Positions 46,613 through 55,199 of a stretch of 64,000 nucleotides of DNA are shown here, in pieces. Location: contig NZ_FNJR01000015.1 in NCBI RefSeq assembly GCF_900104475.1, positions 49,539 to 113,538 of the forward strand, read 5' to 3'. This stretch comes from Actinopolyspora xinjiangensis. GTDB taxonomy: Bacteria; Actinomycetota; Actinomycetes; Mycobacteriales; Pseudonocardiaceae. Each line of letters starts with the position of its first letter. Position 1 is the first letter of the stretch. The notes under the pieces are model-generated. The model saw only the letters and a program-made list of their open reading frames with translations, did no database searches and was not told where the DNA came from. The translations under genes were made by a program, and so were the position numbers.

Positions 46613-49093
46613 TCAGCCTCCGCGTGGTCGGTCGGGTGCGGCGTTCCACGGGTCCTCCGGCCAAGGGTGCTTGAGGTACTGGCCCCGCAGCTCGGCGCGG
46701 ACCTGGTGGTAACCGTTGTTCCAGAACGAGGTCAGGTCGCCGGTGACGGCGGCAGGGCGTCCGGCGGGGTCGAGCAGCCGCATCAGTACCGTGACGCGGC
46801 CGTCGGCGATGGTGGGCACGCTGGTCCAGCCGAAGACTTCCTGGAGCCGCACCGGCAGGACGGGCTGTTCGTCGTCGTAGTCGAGGCGGATCCGAGCACC
46901 GGACGGTACCTGCATCCGTGGCGGGGCCAGTTCGTCGAGCCGCCCGGCTTCGGGCCACGGCAGCAGGCGGCGCAGCGCCTGACCGGCGTCGAGCTGTTCC
47001 AGATCGGTTCTGGTGCGTGCGGCCGAGAGTTCGGGTTCGAGCCAGGTGTCGACCGCGGCCAGCAGGTCGTGCTCGTCGGTGCTGGGCCAGGGCCGGCCGA
47101 ATGTTCTGCGCAGGAACGCCAGCCGTTGTCGGAGCTGGTGTGCTTCGGTGTCCCAGTGCAGTAGCTGTAGCCCTTCGGTGCGCAGCCCGTCGAGCAGTGC
47201 TGCCCGTACCGCCTCGTTCGGGGGGTGGCGCAGCGGGGTGTCGGACAGCACGATCGATCCCAGGCGGCGGAGGATGCGGGCGCGCACGTCACCGTCGTGC
47301 CAGTCGATCTCGTCGGCGTGTTCCACCAGCCCGGGGGCGGCCTGTTCGGCGAGGCGTTGGTCGGCGCGGGCGGCCAGCCGCACGAAGCCGTGCACGCGGC
47401 TGGGGTCGCGTTCGGCCACGGCTACGGCCAGCCACTCCGAGCCGGCCATTCCTTCGGAGGTGGGCATTCCGGAGGGGTCTTCCCGCACTTCGGAGCGGGG
47501 CAGTTCCACGGCGGTGCCACCGGCCATGAGGTACACCCGGGAACGGGGGGCGCGGCGTCGGGCGAGCCGTTCCGGGTGGGCCAGGGCCACTACCAGGGCT
47601 TCGTCGTCGGCGTCGGGAGGCTCCGGTGTGGCGGGCACCATCTTTTCCAGGCGTCGTACTTCGCGGCGCCAGCGGCGGGAGCCGGGCCCGTTGTCGCGGA
47701 GCTCGCGCAGGCAGGTGGCGAGTTCGGTCCGCGTGGCCAGGGTGTCGTCGTCGAGCAGCGCGACGACTTCGGCCGCGGTGCGTCTCCCGACCCGGGCGCT
47801 GCCGTCCAGCAGGGCACGGGCCAAGCGGGGGTGCAGTCCGAGTTCGGCCATGCGTCGGCCGCGTTCGGTGATCCGCCCGTCGCTGTCGAGGGCGCCCAGT
47901 GCCGACAGCACTTGGTGGCCGGCCGTCAGCGGGCCTTGGGGTGGTTCGTCCCACCAGCGCAGTGTTTGTCCGTCCGGGGTTCCCCAGCAGGCCAGCTCCA
48001 GCGCGAGTCGGGTGAGGTCGGTGGTGCGGATCTCGGGTTCGGGATAGCGGGCGAGGGTGCTGTGTTCGTGTTCGGGCCAGCACCGGTAGGCCTTGCCGGG
48101 GGCTTCGCGGCCGGCGCGTCCGGCGCGTTGCTCGGTGACCGCGCTGGGGGTTCGCACGGTGACCAGGCCGGATAGTCCCCGTCGGTGGTCGACGCGGGAC
48201 ACGCGGGACAGGCCGGAGTCGACCACCGCGCGTACGCCGGGCACGGTGAGGCTGGATTCGGCCACGGCGGTGGCCAGCACCACGCGTCGTCGTGCTCGTG
48301 GTGTCAGGGCGTCGTCCTGGTCGGCGGTGGGCATTCTGCCGTGCAGCGGCAGCACGTCCACGTTGGTCTCGTCGGAGAGCAGCTCGCGGGTGCGGGTGAT
48401 CTCTCTGGCGCCGGGCAGGAAGGCGAGCACGTCGCCGGGCTGGTCGTGCAGCGCGGTGCGCACGGCGCGTGCCACGGTGTTTTCGATGGTCTCGTTGCGC
48501 AGCGGGGCGAGGTGGCTGGTTTCGACGGGGTGGGTTTGTCCGGCGGCGTGCAGCACGGGCGCCGGGGCTTGGTCGCCGAGCAGGTTCGCCAGCCGGTCGC
48601 TGTCGACGGTGGCGGAGGTGGCCAGCACACGCAGGTCGGGACGAAGCCCGTCGCGGGCGTCCAGCAGCAGCGCCAGCAGCAGGTCGGCGTCGAGGTGGCG
48701 TTCGTGGCACTCGTCGAGGATGACCACGTCCACTCCGGACAGTTCGGGGTCGGACTGCAGTCGTCGTACCAGCAGTCCGGAGGTGACGACTTCGACGTGG
48801 GTGCGCGGGGAGCGGCGTCGTTCGCCGCGCACCGCGTAGCCGACGTGCTCGCCGACCGGTTGTCCCAGCAGTTCGGCCATGCGGGTGGCTGCGGCGCGGG
48901 TGGCCAGGCGGCGTGGTTCGGCCACCACCACCCGCAGCCCGCGTTCGGCCAGCGCCAGTGGCACCAGCGTGGTTTTGCCGGTTCCGGGTGGGGCCACCAG
49001 CACGGCGGCCCCACCGCGGTCCAGTTCGGTGCCGATGTCGCCGAGAACGGTCCGGACCGGCAGTTCGGGAAGCTCGGGCAGTGTCAGCGTCAT
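46613..49093 (-). CDS. hrpB: ATP-dependent RNA helicase HrpB
   Basis: An 826-residue DEAH-box helicase. Motif I is AAVLVAPPGTGKTTLVPLAL (about 29-48), motif II VVILDECHERHLDADLLLAL, motif III LRVLATSATVDSDRLANLLG, motif V RRVVLATAVAESSLTVPGVR and motif VI VTEQRAGRAGREAPGKAYR. The winged-helix, ratchet and HrpB-specific C-terminal domains (EVFGWTSVPTIADGRVTVLM, LTSFWNNGYHQVRAELRGQY, LKHPWPEDPWNAAP) identify it as HrpB. The cellular role of HrpB is unclear; RNA processing or ribosome assembly are the usual suggestions. The start is ATG 49093. It is the only gene of its operon. Confidence 0.95.
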   Translation of the reverse strand: MTLTLPELPELPVRTVLGDIGTELDRGGAAVLVAPPGTGKTTLVPLALAERGLRVVVAEPRRLATRAAATRMAELLGQPVGEHVGYAVRGERRRSPRTHVEVVTSGLLVRRLQSDPELSGVDVVILDECHERHLDADLLLALLLDARDGLRPDLRVLATSATVDSDRLANLLGDQAPAPVLHAAGQTHPVETSHLAPLRNETIENTVARAVRTALHDQPGDVLAFLPGAREITRTRELLSDETNVDVLPLHGRMPTADQDDALTPRARRRVVLATAVAESSLTVPGVRAVVDSGLSRVSRVDHRRGLSGLVTVRTPSAVTEQRAGRAGREAPGKAYRCWPEHEHSTLARYPEPEIRTTDLTRLALELACWGTPDGQTLRWWDEPPQGPLTAGHQVLSALGALDSDGRITERGRRMAELGLHPRLARALLDGSARVGRRTAAEVVALLDDDTLATRTELATCLRELRDNGPGSRRWRREVRRLEKMVPATPEPPDADDEALVVALAHPERLARRRAPRSRVYLMAGGTAVELPRSEVREDPSGMPTSEGMAGSEWLAVAVAERDPSRVHGFVRLAARADQRLAEQAAPGLVEHADEIDWHDGDVRARILRRLGSIVLSDTPLRHPPNEAVRAALLDGLRTEGLQLLHWDTEAHQLRQRLAFLRRTFGRPWPSTDEHDLLAAVDTWLEPELSAARTRTDLEQLDAGQALRRLLPWPEAGRLDELAPPRMQVPSGARIRLDYDDEQPVLPVRLQEVFGWTSVPTIADGRVTVLMRLLDPAGRPAAVTGDLTSFWNNGYHQVRAELRGQYLKHPWPEDPWNAAPDRPRGG

Positions 49094-49211
49094 CGGTGAG
49101 ACGGTACCGCCGCGTCGGGTGGGGGTCGCCTCCGCTGCGACGGAGGGTTCGACGCGTCGTGATGGTGCCGGTTCGCGGCCCCGGCGGGGCCTGGGTGGGT
49201 CTTTCGGGCGG

Positions 49212-50264
49212 TCACAACTCGGTGGCTTTGACTCGTTGTGGGGGGCCGCCGACCACGACGAGGTCGAGGTCGGGGTTGGTGCGCAGCCCTTCGGTGACCG
49301 TGGAGGGGTCGATCAGTCCTTCGGTGTGGACGTGGTCGTCGGTGGCCACGCTGGTGACGTCGAAGAACGGTTCGAACACGTCGGAGGTGAGCAGCCCCAG
49401 CATCTGGGTGTTGTGTGCGGCGATGGCGAAGCTGTGCACGGTGCCCGCCGGGGCGTGCAGGAAGTCCCCGCCGGTGAGCAGGATCTCGTGGCCGTTGACC
49501 CACAGCCAGATCCGGCCGGACAGGCACAGGAAGTTCTCGGTGTGCAGTCGGTGGAAGTGGCGGATGATGTAGGGCTGCGGGGCGGCCAGGGTGTTCACCG
49601 CCAGGTAGCGGCCTGCGGTGTTGCGGCCGCGGGCGGTGTAGGCGTTGATCGCGTCCGGCCAGCCGCGCCGGTCCCCGGAGCGGGAACGCAGGAAGTAGCC
49701 TTCGCCTCCGGCGGGAAGGGTGTCGTCGTCGGCGTCCTGGGCTGTGGCTCGCGGCAGCTCGTGTGGCAGGGCGCCGGTCAGCGGCGGGAGATGGCCGTGG
49801 GCCGTCCCGCCGGCGGAGTACACGTGCCGGTGCACCGGTTGCGCGCAGGTCACTAGTTCGTCCAGCGCGCCGCTGGGGGCGGAGAACAGCAGCATCCGGC
49901 TGAGGTGGCTGAGCATCCGGTAGGCCACCGGGGTGCCGTCCGGTATCTGGATGGAGTCGCCGGGCACCAGTACACGGCTCTGGCCGTCCAGCCAGAACTG
50001 CACGCTGCCGTCGAAGACGTAGTAGGAGCACTGGTGCTCAGGCAGACTGTGAAACGGGGTGTCGGCGCCGCGTGGTCCCGACACGAACGCGGCGTCGAAC
50101 AATCCGCCGGTGTCGGCGCCGCGGGCGATGACCGTCCACAGTCGGTTGTCGATTTCGAACCGTAGCCCTTCGCCGCTGGCCAGGTAGTAGGGCACCGGCT
50201 CGCCGGGCAGGGCGTTGATGACGGGGGCGAGGTCGTGGACGCTTTCGGGGTCGGCTGTGCTCAC
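49212..50264 (-). CDS. two-domain cupin, quercetin 2,3-dioxygenase-like
   Basis: A 350-residue bicupin. Each half carries a cupin core: first TPFHSLPEHQCSYYVFDGSV with QFWLDGQ and VPGDSIQIPDGTPVAYRML; second YIIRHFHRLHTENFLCLSGR with IWLWVNGHEILLTGGDFLHA and PAGTVHSF. The His and Glu metal ligands are present in both (HLPEHQ... and HFHRLHTENF). This resembles quercetin 2,3-dioxygenase (flavonol ring cleavage) but the substrate is unproved. The GTG start at 50264 overlaps by four bases (GTGA) the stop codon of the upstream esterase gene, so the two are translated together. A flavonoid-ester breakdown pair is plausible next to the LysR regulator. Confidence 0.85.
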   Translation of the reverse strand: MSTADPESVHDLAPVINALPGEPVPYYLASGEGLRFEIDNRLWTVIARGADTGGLFDAAFVSGPRGADTPFHSLPEHQCSYYVFDGSVQFWLDGQSRVLVPGDSIQIPDGTPVAYRMLSHLSRMLLFSAPSGALDELVTCAQPVHRHVYSAGGTAHGHLPPLTGALPHELPRATAQDADDDTLPAGGEGYFLRSRSGDRRGWPDAINAYTARGRNTAGRYLAVNTLAAPQPYIIRHFHRLHTENFLCLSGRIWLWVNGHEILLTGGDFLHAPAGTVHSFAIAAHNTQMLGLLTSDVFEPFFDVTSVATDDHVHTEGLIDPSTVTEGLRTNPDLDLVVVGGPPQRVKATEL

Positions 50265-51259
50265 CGTGGTTGTCCTGTTTCTGTGCGGGAGTTCGTGTTC
50301 TCGGTGGTGGTCGCGAGGTGTTCGCGGAAGAACGCCTCGATGTCGGTGAAGCCGAAACGGGTTCGTTCGGCTGTGGTTTCGGGGCGTGCCGAGGTGCGGT
50401 ACAGGGCCGTGGCGGGCTGCTCGGTCCACAGTCGGCCGTGGTCCATCGTCGGGCTGGCGGGCACGTCGGCGCGGCCCGGCGGGTTGAGGAACCCGTGTCG
50501 GTAGCCCGTGAGGAGGTAGAGTTCGCTGGGTACGTTCGCGGTGGTCAGTGCCTCGTGCAGTTGTTGGCTCTGCTGCTGCGGTACGAGCACGTCGTCGGTG
50601 CCGTGCGAGATCTGGAACGGCGGAGCGGCGGGGCTCACCCAGCTCAACGGGCTGGCCTGTCTGGCTGCCTCGGGGTGGCTCGCCGGGTGGGTGCCCAGCA
50701 GCCGTTGTTCGGGTGAGGCGGCGTCCGTGTGGCCGTGGCTGTGTTCCGCCTCGGCGACCACCCCGGCCAGGTCCACCGGCGGATAGGAGACCGCCACCGC
50801 CTGCACGGAGACGTCGCCGCCGGTGGTGGGTTCGCCGAGGACGTCGGGACGGTGCCCGGTCAGACCGGCCAGCGCGGCCAGGTGCCCGCCCGCCGAGCCG
50901 CCCCAGAGCCCGAAGTGTGCGGCGTCGAGGTCGTAGTGCTCGGCGTGCTCGCGCAGGAAGCGGATGGCGGCGCGCACGTCGTGCAGCTGGGCGGGGAACA
51001 CGGCCTGCCCGGAGAGTCGGTATTCGACGGCGGCCATGGCGCAGCCGGTGGTGCGGGCGTGGTGGGCCAGGTCGGGGGCCAGGCTCCGGTCGCCGGTGAA
51101 CCACCCGCCGCCGTGCAGCCACAGCACCACCGGCACCGCACGACCCGCCGCGGCCGGGTGGTACAGGTCCAGCAGCAGTTCCCCGGTGTCCCGGTGGGCG
51201 AAGTCGATGTTTCTGGTGATCCGAACCGGCTCGTCGGATGTTGAGGATGCTTCAGGCAC
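50261..51259 (-). CDS. alpha/beta hydrolase, BD-FAE/esterase type
   Basis: A 332-residue hydrolase. The oxyanion HGGGW is in VVLWLHGGGWFTGDRS, the nucleophile Ser in FGLWGGSAGGHLAALAGL, the acid near SHGTDDVLVPQQQSQQL, and the His in LLTGYRHGFLNPPG. This matches the esterase/lipase group close to bacterial feruloyl and hormone-sensitive-lipase-like enzymes. The substrate is unknown. The start is GTG 51259 (MPEASSTSDEP), preceded by a 20-bp palindrome at 51305-51324. It is the first gene of a two-gene unit with the bicupin dioxygenase, with a GTGA overlap. Confidence 0.85.
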   Translation of the reverse strand: MPEASSTSDEPVRITRNIDFAHRDTGELLLDLYHPAAAGRAVPVVLWLHGGGWFTGDRSLAPDLAHHARTTGCAMAAVEYRLSGQAVFPAQLHDVRAAIRFLREHAEHYDLDAAHFGLWGGSAGGHLAALAGLTGHRPDVLGEPTTGGDVSVQAVAVSYPPVDLAGVVAEAEHSHGHTDAASPEQRLLGTHPASHPEAARQASPLSWVSPAAPPFQISHGTDDVLVPQQQSQQLHEALTTANVPSELYLLTGYRHGFLNPPGRADVPASPTMDHGRLWTEQPATALYRTSARPETTAERTRFGFTDIEAFFREHLATTTENTNSRTETGQPR

Positions 51260-51304
51260 GTTTTCCAGTGTGTGCCCGGTAGCGCCGCGAACACCAACGT
51301 GATT

Positions 51305-51324
51305 GTCCGAACGGCCGTTCGGAC
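51305..51324. promoter_or_regulatory. perfect 20-bp palindrome upstream of the esterase-cupin pair
   Basis: GTCCGAACGGCCGTTCGGAC reads the same on both strands with no loop. It lies 46 bases upstream of the esterase start and 12 bases after the LysR gene's stop. A palindrome without a loop cannot make a good terminator, so an operator bound by a symmetric dimer is more likely. Confidence 0.6.
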
Positions 51325-51335
51325 GTTCCGCATGA

Positions 51336-52220
51336 TCAGCTGGGGTGGCTGCCGGCGATCTCTTCGGCCAGCTGGGTGAACTGCCGCAGCGCTGTCGGGT
51401 GGTGTCCCCGGCGCAGGTACAGGTAGGTGCTGGCCGGTGGCGCGTCCACCACCGGCACGAACCGCACCCCCGGTCGGGGGTAGGTTCGTGCCGCGGAGAC
51501 TCCGGCGATGTTGACGCCCTGCCGCGCTCCGCACAGCTCCAGGACTTCCTCGAAGGTGCGCGCCACCGGACGCAGGCGACAGTCCCGGTTCTCGCCGACG
51601 ACCGAGGAGAACCAGCGTGCCGCGACGGCCTCGTCCTCGGCCGAGACGAAGGTCTCTCCCGCCAGTTCGGCCAGCCGCACCGAATCACGCTCGGCGAGTC
51701 GGTGCTGCTCGGAGACCACCAGCACACTTCCCTCGTCCCACAGCGGGACGGCGTCGAACTCCGGAGAGGGGGTCTGGCCGATCTCGACGACGAAGGCGCA
51801 GTCCACGTCCCCGTCGGCCAGTGCCTCGTAGCATCCCAGAAATCCCAGCTGCCGGATGCGCAGCCGTACTCGGGGCATCCGTTGTCCGGCGGTGGTCATG
51901 ATCGTCTGGAAGGTGGGGCTGGAGACCATCAGCCCGATCCGCAGGCACGGTTCGGCGGCCTCACCACTGCCCCATTCGAGCACTTCGTCCATGGCGGCCA
52001 CCGCCCGGCGCGCCAGTGGGAGCAGCTCGACGGCGTGGTCGGTCAGCTCCACCGTGCGGGACGAGCGGCGGAACAGGGTGCGGGAAAGGCGGCGTTCCAG
52101 GGTGGTGATCTGCTCGCTCAGCGCCGAGGGGCTCAGTCGGAGCAGCTCGGCGGCTCGGCCGAAGTGCAGTTCTCTCGCCACGGAGAGAAAGCACCTCAGT
52201 TGGTGGACGGTGAGATCCAT
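51336..52220 (-). CDS. LysR-family regulator
   Basis: A 294-residue LysR protein. The winged helix-turn-helix is at residues 1-60 (LTVHQLRCFLSVARELHFGR, AAELLRLSPSALSEQITTLE, RRLSRTLFRRSSRTVELT). The effector-binding domain runs from about 92 (CLRIGLMVSSPTFQTIMTTA) to the end. The gene is co-directional with and upstream of the esterase-cupin pair, so it is probably their regulator. LysR genes are more often divergent from their targets; here it would be in the same transcript or share only the 76-base gap with the palindrome. ATG 52220 is the normal family start. Confidence 0.92.
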   Translation of the reverse strand: MDLTVHQLRCFLSVARELHFGRAAELLRLSPSALSEQITTLERRLSRTLFRRSSRTVELTDHAVELLPLARRAVAAMDEVLEWGSGEAAEPCLRIGLMVSSPTFQTIMTTAGQRMPRVRLRIRQLGFLGCYEALADGDVDCAFVVEIGQTPSPEFDAVPLWDEGSVLVVSEQHRLAERDSVRLAELAGETFVSAEDEAVAARWFSSVVGENRDCRLRPVARTFEEVLELCGARQGVNIAGVSAARTYPRPGVRFVPVVDAPPASTYLYLRRGHHPTALRQFTQLAEEIAGSHPS

Positions 52221-52346
52221 GTCCCTTCCCGCGTTTGACGACGAAGAATTGCCCGCTCACATTCTCGCGCCCGCGGCGCGGGCGAGCGCCGCGCGGCCGT
52301 ATGACCGGGTGGGTGCTGGAGCGTGTTGGTCGGGTACAACGGGACC

Positions 52347-52862
52347 ATGCCGCGAGACGGCCGTACCGGCCTGGTGATCCCGGTTCCCGCTGCCGACGAG
52401 GCGCTGGCCTGGGTGAGCGGGTGGTATCCGGAGGCGGTGCGCGACGGAGTGCCGGCGCACCTGTCGCTGCTCTACCCGTTTCTGGCCGCCGGTGACCTCG
52501 ATGCCGGAGTGCTCACCGCGTTGCGCGAGGTGTTCGACCATCAGCCGCCGATGCGGGTGGTGTTGTCCCGGTGCCGCCGGCGGGGTGGGTTCGTGTATCT
52601 GGTGCCCGAACCGGTCGCGCCGCTGCGGGACCTGATCGGGGCGCTTCGGAGTGACTGGCCTGCTCCGGTCGCCCATCGGGGGCTCGGCGAGGAGGTGGAG
52701 CCGCACGTGACGGTGGCCATGGGAGTGGCCGAGCGGACGGCGGCCGTGATCCAACGGGAGGCCTCGGAGTCGTTGCCGCTGACCGTCGAACTGTCCGAAG
52801 CCTGGCTGGTGGTGCTGCGGGGGCGGTGGCGGCTGCACGGCAGGTTCGCTTTCGGTGGTTAG
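52347..52862 (+). CDS. 2H phosphoesterase (2'-5' RNA ligase family)
   Basis: A 171-residue protein with the two HxS/T motifs of the 2H phosphoesterase fold: PAHLSLLYPFLAAGDLD and VEPHVTVAMGVAE. Family members cleave or ligate 2',5' or cyclic phosphodiesters of RNA or nucleotides. The ATG at 52347 is preceded by TACAAC ending 7 bases upstream and no ribosome-binding site, so it is likely leaderless. It is divergent from the LysR gene, 126 bases away. Substrate unknown. Confidence 0.88.
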   Translation: MPRDGRTGLVIPVPAADEALAWVSGWYPEAVRDGVPAHLSLLYPFLAAGDLDAGVLTALREVFDHQPPMRVVLSRCRRRGGFVYLVPEPVAPLRDLIGALRSDWPAPVAHRGLGEEVEPHVTVAMGVAERTAAVIQREASESLPLTVELSEAWLVVLRGRWRLHGRFAFGG

Positions 52863-52937
52863 GGAGCCGATCGCCGTCGCCACGGTTTCGCCGCCGGTGG
52901 AGGGTCGGCTGGTGTGCCCGTTCGGGCGGAGTCGGTT

Positions 52938-53060
52938 TCAGGTGGGTGTCACACCGCCGTCGAGATGCAGGTCCTGCGCGTTGATCCCGGTGTTGGTCAA
53001 CAGGAACTCCATCGCGTGCACGACTTCGGCGGTGGTGACCAGTGGTTCGTCGTCGACGTG
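52938..53060 (-). pseudogene. C-terminal remnant of a short-chain dehydrogenase
   Basis: The reverse-strand sequence ending at 52938 reads LVTTAEVVHAMEFLLTNTGI, NAQDLHLDGGVTPT. This is the end of an SDR (loop ... FLLS..IxGQDLxVDGGV) with nothing before it. The upstream frame is open but unrelated, and only about 40 residues remain. The gene's 5' part has been deleted. Confidence 0.6.
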
Positions 53061-53198
53061 CTGTCGTTGAGCACGCACACCCAGCCCTGGGCGGCATAAA
53101 TCGAGGGGGGCACTTGGTCGTTTCGAGTGTGGGTCGACCTCGGGTGAGTCGTCGGTTTCGCTCGTGGTGATCCCGACGACTCCGGGCATGCGTGTGGC

Positions 53199-53783
53199 TC
53201 AGGTTGTGCCAGCGGGGGCGGGTGGCAGGTGAACGGTCATGATCAGGTGGCAGGTCTCGGTGCCCGCGCCCCGGTAGGTGTGCGGGGCGTCACCACCGAA
53301 AGTGGCGGTCTGGCCGGCTTCGACGGTGTAGTCGGTACCGTCGACGACGAGGGTCATCCGCCCGCAGGTGACGTTGACCGTCTCCACGACTCCGCTCTGG
53401 TGGGGATGACTGGGGTACTCCTCCCCTGGTTCCAGCTGCCAGTGCCAGATCTCGGTGGGAGCTGCTCCCGGGGTCGTCACCACGAGGCGAGCCCGGCCGC
53501 CCTCTTCCCCGGTCCACAGCGGTGCCACCTGGTCGGCGGTCACCACGCGCACGTGGTTTTCGGTTGAGCCCCGCATCAGGGCCGACACCGAGATGCCGAG
53601 GGTGTCGGCCAGCCGGACCAGGGTGGCCAGGTTCGGGTTGCCCTCGGCTTTTTCCAGTCCTACCAAGGCGCCCTTGCTGACCTCGGCGCGACGCCCGAGT
53701 TCTTCCAGTGACAGGCCCGCCCGCAGGCGTGCCGCCCGAACGTTGAAGGCGACTGAGCGCAGCGCCGCTGTTGTCTCGACCAT
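53199..53783 (-). CDS. XRE-type regulator with C-terminal cupin domain
   Basis: A 194-residue regulator. The helix-turn-helix covers residues 12-70 (VRAARLRAGLSLEELGRRAE, VSKGALVGLEKAEGNPNLAT, LVRLADTLGISVSALMRG). The cupin sensor follows from about 110 (EIWHWQLEPGEEYPSHPHQS, VVETVNVTCGRMTLVVDG, GQTATFGGDAPHTYRGAG). Such proteins sense small molecules and control neighbouring transporters. It is divergent from an EamA exporter. The gap holds repeats with a 21-bp period that are the likely operator. The ATG at 53783 is typical. Confidence 0.9.
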   Translation of the reverse strand: MVETTAALRSVAFNVRAARLRAGLSLEELGRRAEVSKGALVGLEKAEGNPNLATLVRLADTLGISVSALMRGSTENHVRVVTADQVAPLWTGEEGGRARLVVTTPGAAPTEIWHWQLEPGEEYPSHPHQSGVVETVNVTCGRMTLVVDGTDYTVEAGQTATFGGDAPHTYRGAGTETCHLIMTVHLPPAPAGTT

Positions 53784-53813
53784 GTGTTCGTCACACTTCC
53801 CGATGGGTCATTT

Positions 53814-53881
53814 CAATAAACGAATAGGTCGTTTTATTGACCTTACTGGTTGTTTCATTGTACCTTCTGGTCGTTTTGCTG
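53814..53881 (+). promoter_or_regulatory. operator array: three 21-bp-phased repeats plus an inverted copy
   Basis: Three direct copies of a 13-base element start at 53827 (GGTCGTTTTATTG), 53848 (GGTTGTTTCATTG) and 53869 (GGTCGTTTTGCTG), exactly 21 bases apart. Just left, CAATAAACGA at about 53815-53824 is the inverted form. Two helical turns per step puts every copy on the same DNA face. It lies between the XRE-cupin gene and EamA and is AT-rich, as a promoter region should be. Confidence 0.65.
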
Positions 53882-53899
53882 ACTCGCGAGAGGTGTGCC

Positions 53900-54736
53900 G
53901 TGTTCGCTCTGCTGCTGGCTCTGGGTAGTTCACTGGCTTACGGGTGCGCCGACTTCTTCGGTGGACTCGGTGCCCGCAAGGCTCACGCGTTGCGGACCGT
54001 CGTGGTCGCGGCCCCGGCCAGTCTCGCGGTCGAACTGGTGCTGTGGCCGTTGCTGGGCGCGTCGTTCAGCCCAGCTACGCTGGGCTGGGGCGCGGCGTCG
54101 GGACTCGCCTCGGCCGCCGCGTTCGTCCTGCTCTACCGCACGCTGGCGATCGGTCCGATGAACGTGCTCTCGCCGGTGACCGCGTTGGTCTCGGCCGCGC
54201 TGCCCGCCGGTGTGGGACTGCTGCAGAGCGAGCACCTGGCCGTTGCCGGCATCCTGGGGCTTCCGCTGGCCCTGGTGGCGGTGGTGCTGGTCAGCACCGG
54301 CCCAGGCACGGGCGCGACACGGCCCTCACGGGGCGCGCTGCTGCTGGCCTTCGGGGCCGGAGCCGCCATCGCAGGGCAGCTGATCTTCCTGCACCAGGCG
54401 CCGAGCGACAGCGGTGTGGCTCCGCTGATCATCGGTCGGGCGGTCTCCTCGGCGATCACCCTGGCCGCAGCGGGACTGCTGCACCGCGCGCTCGGCCCCG
54501 AACGGCCCGCCTACGCGATGTCGGCCGCTGCGGGCGCGTTGGACTCGGTGGCCAACCTGCTGTTCCTGCTCGCCGCCCGCGGCGGCGACCTCGCCGTCGT
54601 CGCCGTGATCGTCGCGCTCTACCCTGCCGGAACGGTCCTGCTCGCCTGCGGCGTGACCGCCGAACGCGTCCATCGCGGCCAACTTCTCGGACTGGGCACC
54701 GCCGCCGTGGCCGTGAGCCTGCTCGCCGCGACCTGA
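53900..54736 (+). CDS. EamA-family (DMT) exporter
   Basis: A 278-residue membrane protein with ten predicted helices made of two EamA repeats (residues 1-130 and 140-278), as in the drug/metabolite transporter superfamily. The first strand FALLLALGSSLAYGCADFFG is typical of the group. The GTG at 53900 is chosen because CGAGAGG lies 7 bases upstream; the open frame before it runs through the operator repeats. EamA carriers usually export amino acids or similar metabolites. Regulation by the divergent XRE-cupin protein is likely. Confidence 0.88.
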   Translation: MFALLLALGSSLAYGCADFFGGLGARKAHALRTVVVAAPASLAVELVLWPLLGASFSPATLGWGAASGLASAAAFVLLYRTLAIGPMNVLSPVTALVSAALPAGVGLLQSEHLAVAGILGLPLALVAVVLVSTGPGTGATRPSRGALLLAFGAGAAIAGQLIFLHQAPSDSGVAPLIIGRAVSSAITLAAAGLLHRALGPERPAYAMSAAAGALDSVANLLFLLAARGGDLAVVAVIVALYPAGTVLLACGVTAERVHRGQLLGLGTAAVAVSLLAAT

Positions 54737-54754
54737 CCCGGACAGGAGGACGAC

Positions 54755-55199
54755 ATGTTGATTCGTCCCTGGGACGCCGGCCTGGACGAGGTCGAATGGC
54801 AGGCCTGGTTCACCGAGGGGAATGACTTCGGGCACCTGGCCGTCAACGGTGTGCGCGGCCAGCCACCCCTCGTCCTCCCGACCCACTTCACCTGCCATGG
54901 AGACCACCTGCTCGTCCACCTGGCTCGATCCAATCCGGTCTGGACGACCATCGAAGACGCCCCGAACGTCATTTTCACCGTCCTCGGCGACTACGCCCAC
55001 GTTCCGGGATCTTGGCGGGCCAGGTGCAGATACGCCGCCCTTCGACATGGTAGCCAAGTTCGAATACGACGAGCGGAAATCCCGTCGAGAACCGCGCCGC
55101 CGCCGACGACGCGCTCGTCGAACGCGGCCAGGATCTCGACGCGCCGACCGCACGCCAGCAGCGCCGCTGCCTGGACCGCATCGGTCCCTGGAAAACCTG
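54755..55199 (+). pseudogene. PaiB-like FMN-binding protein, internally deleted
   Basis: The first 85 codons are a clear PaiB-type N-terminus: MLIRPWDAGLDEVEWQAWFT, RGQPPLVLPTHFTCHGDHLL, VHLARSNPVWTTIEDAPNV and FTVLGDYAHVPGSW. After that the frame breaks. A C-terminal fragment, MVAKFEYD in one frame and ENRAAADDALVERGQDLDAP, TARQQRRCLDRIGPW in another, follows after about 40 bases. The central PPTSYYA region is missing. The family binds FMN and regulates sporulation or detoxification; this copy is dead. It begins 18 bases after the EamA stop, with GGACAGGAGG as ribosome-binding site, so it was once co-transcribed. Confidence 0.7.

Noticed and set aside
50265..51122. A 636-codon reading that joins the cupin to sequence opposite the esterase
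   Set aside because: The extension has no cupin or other domain, while the GTG at 50264 gives the GTGA overlap and a normal length.
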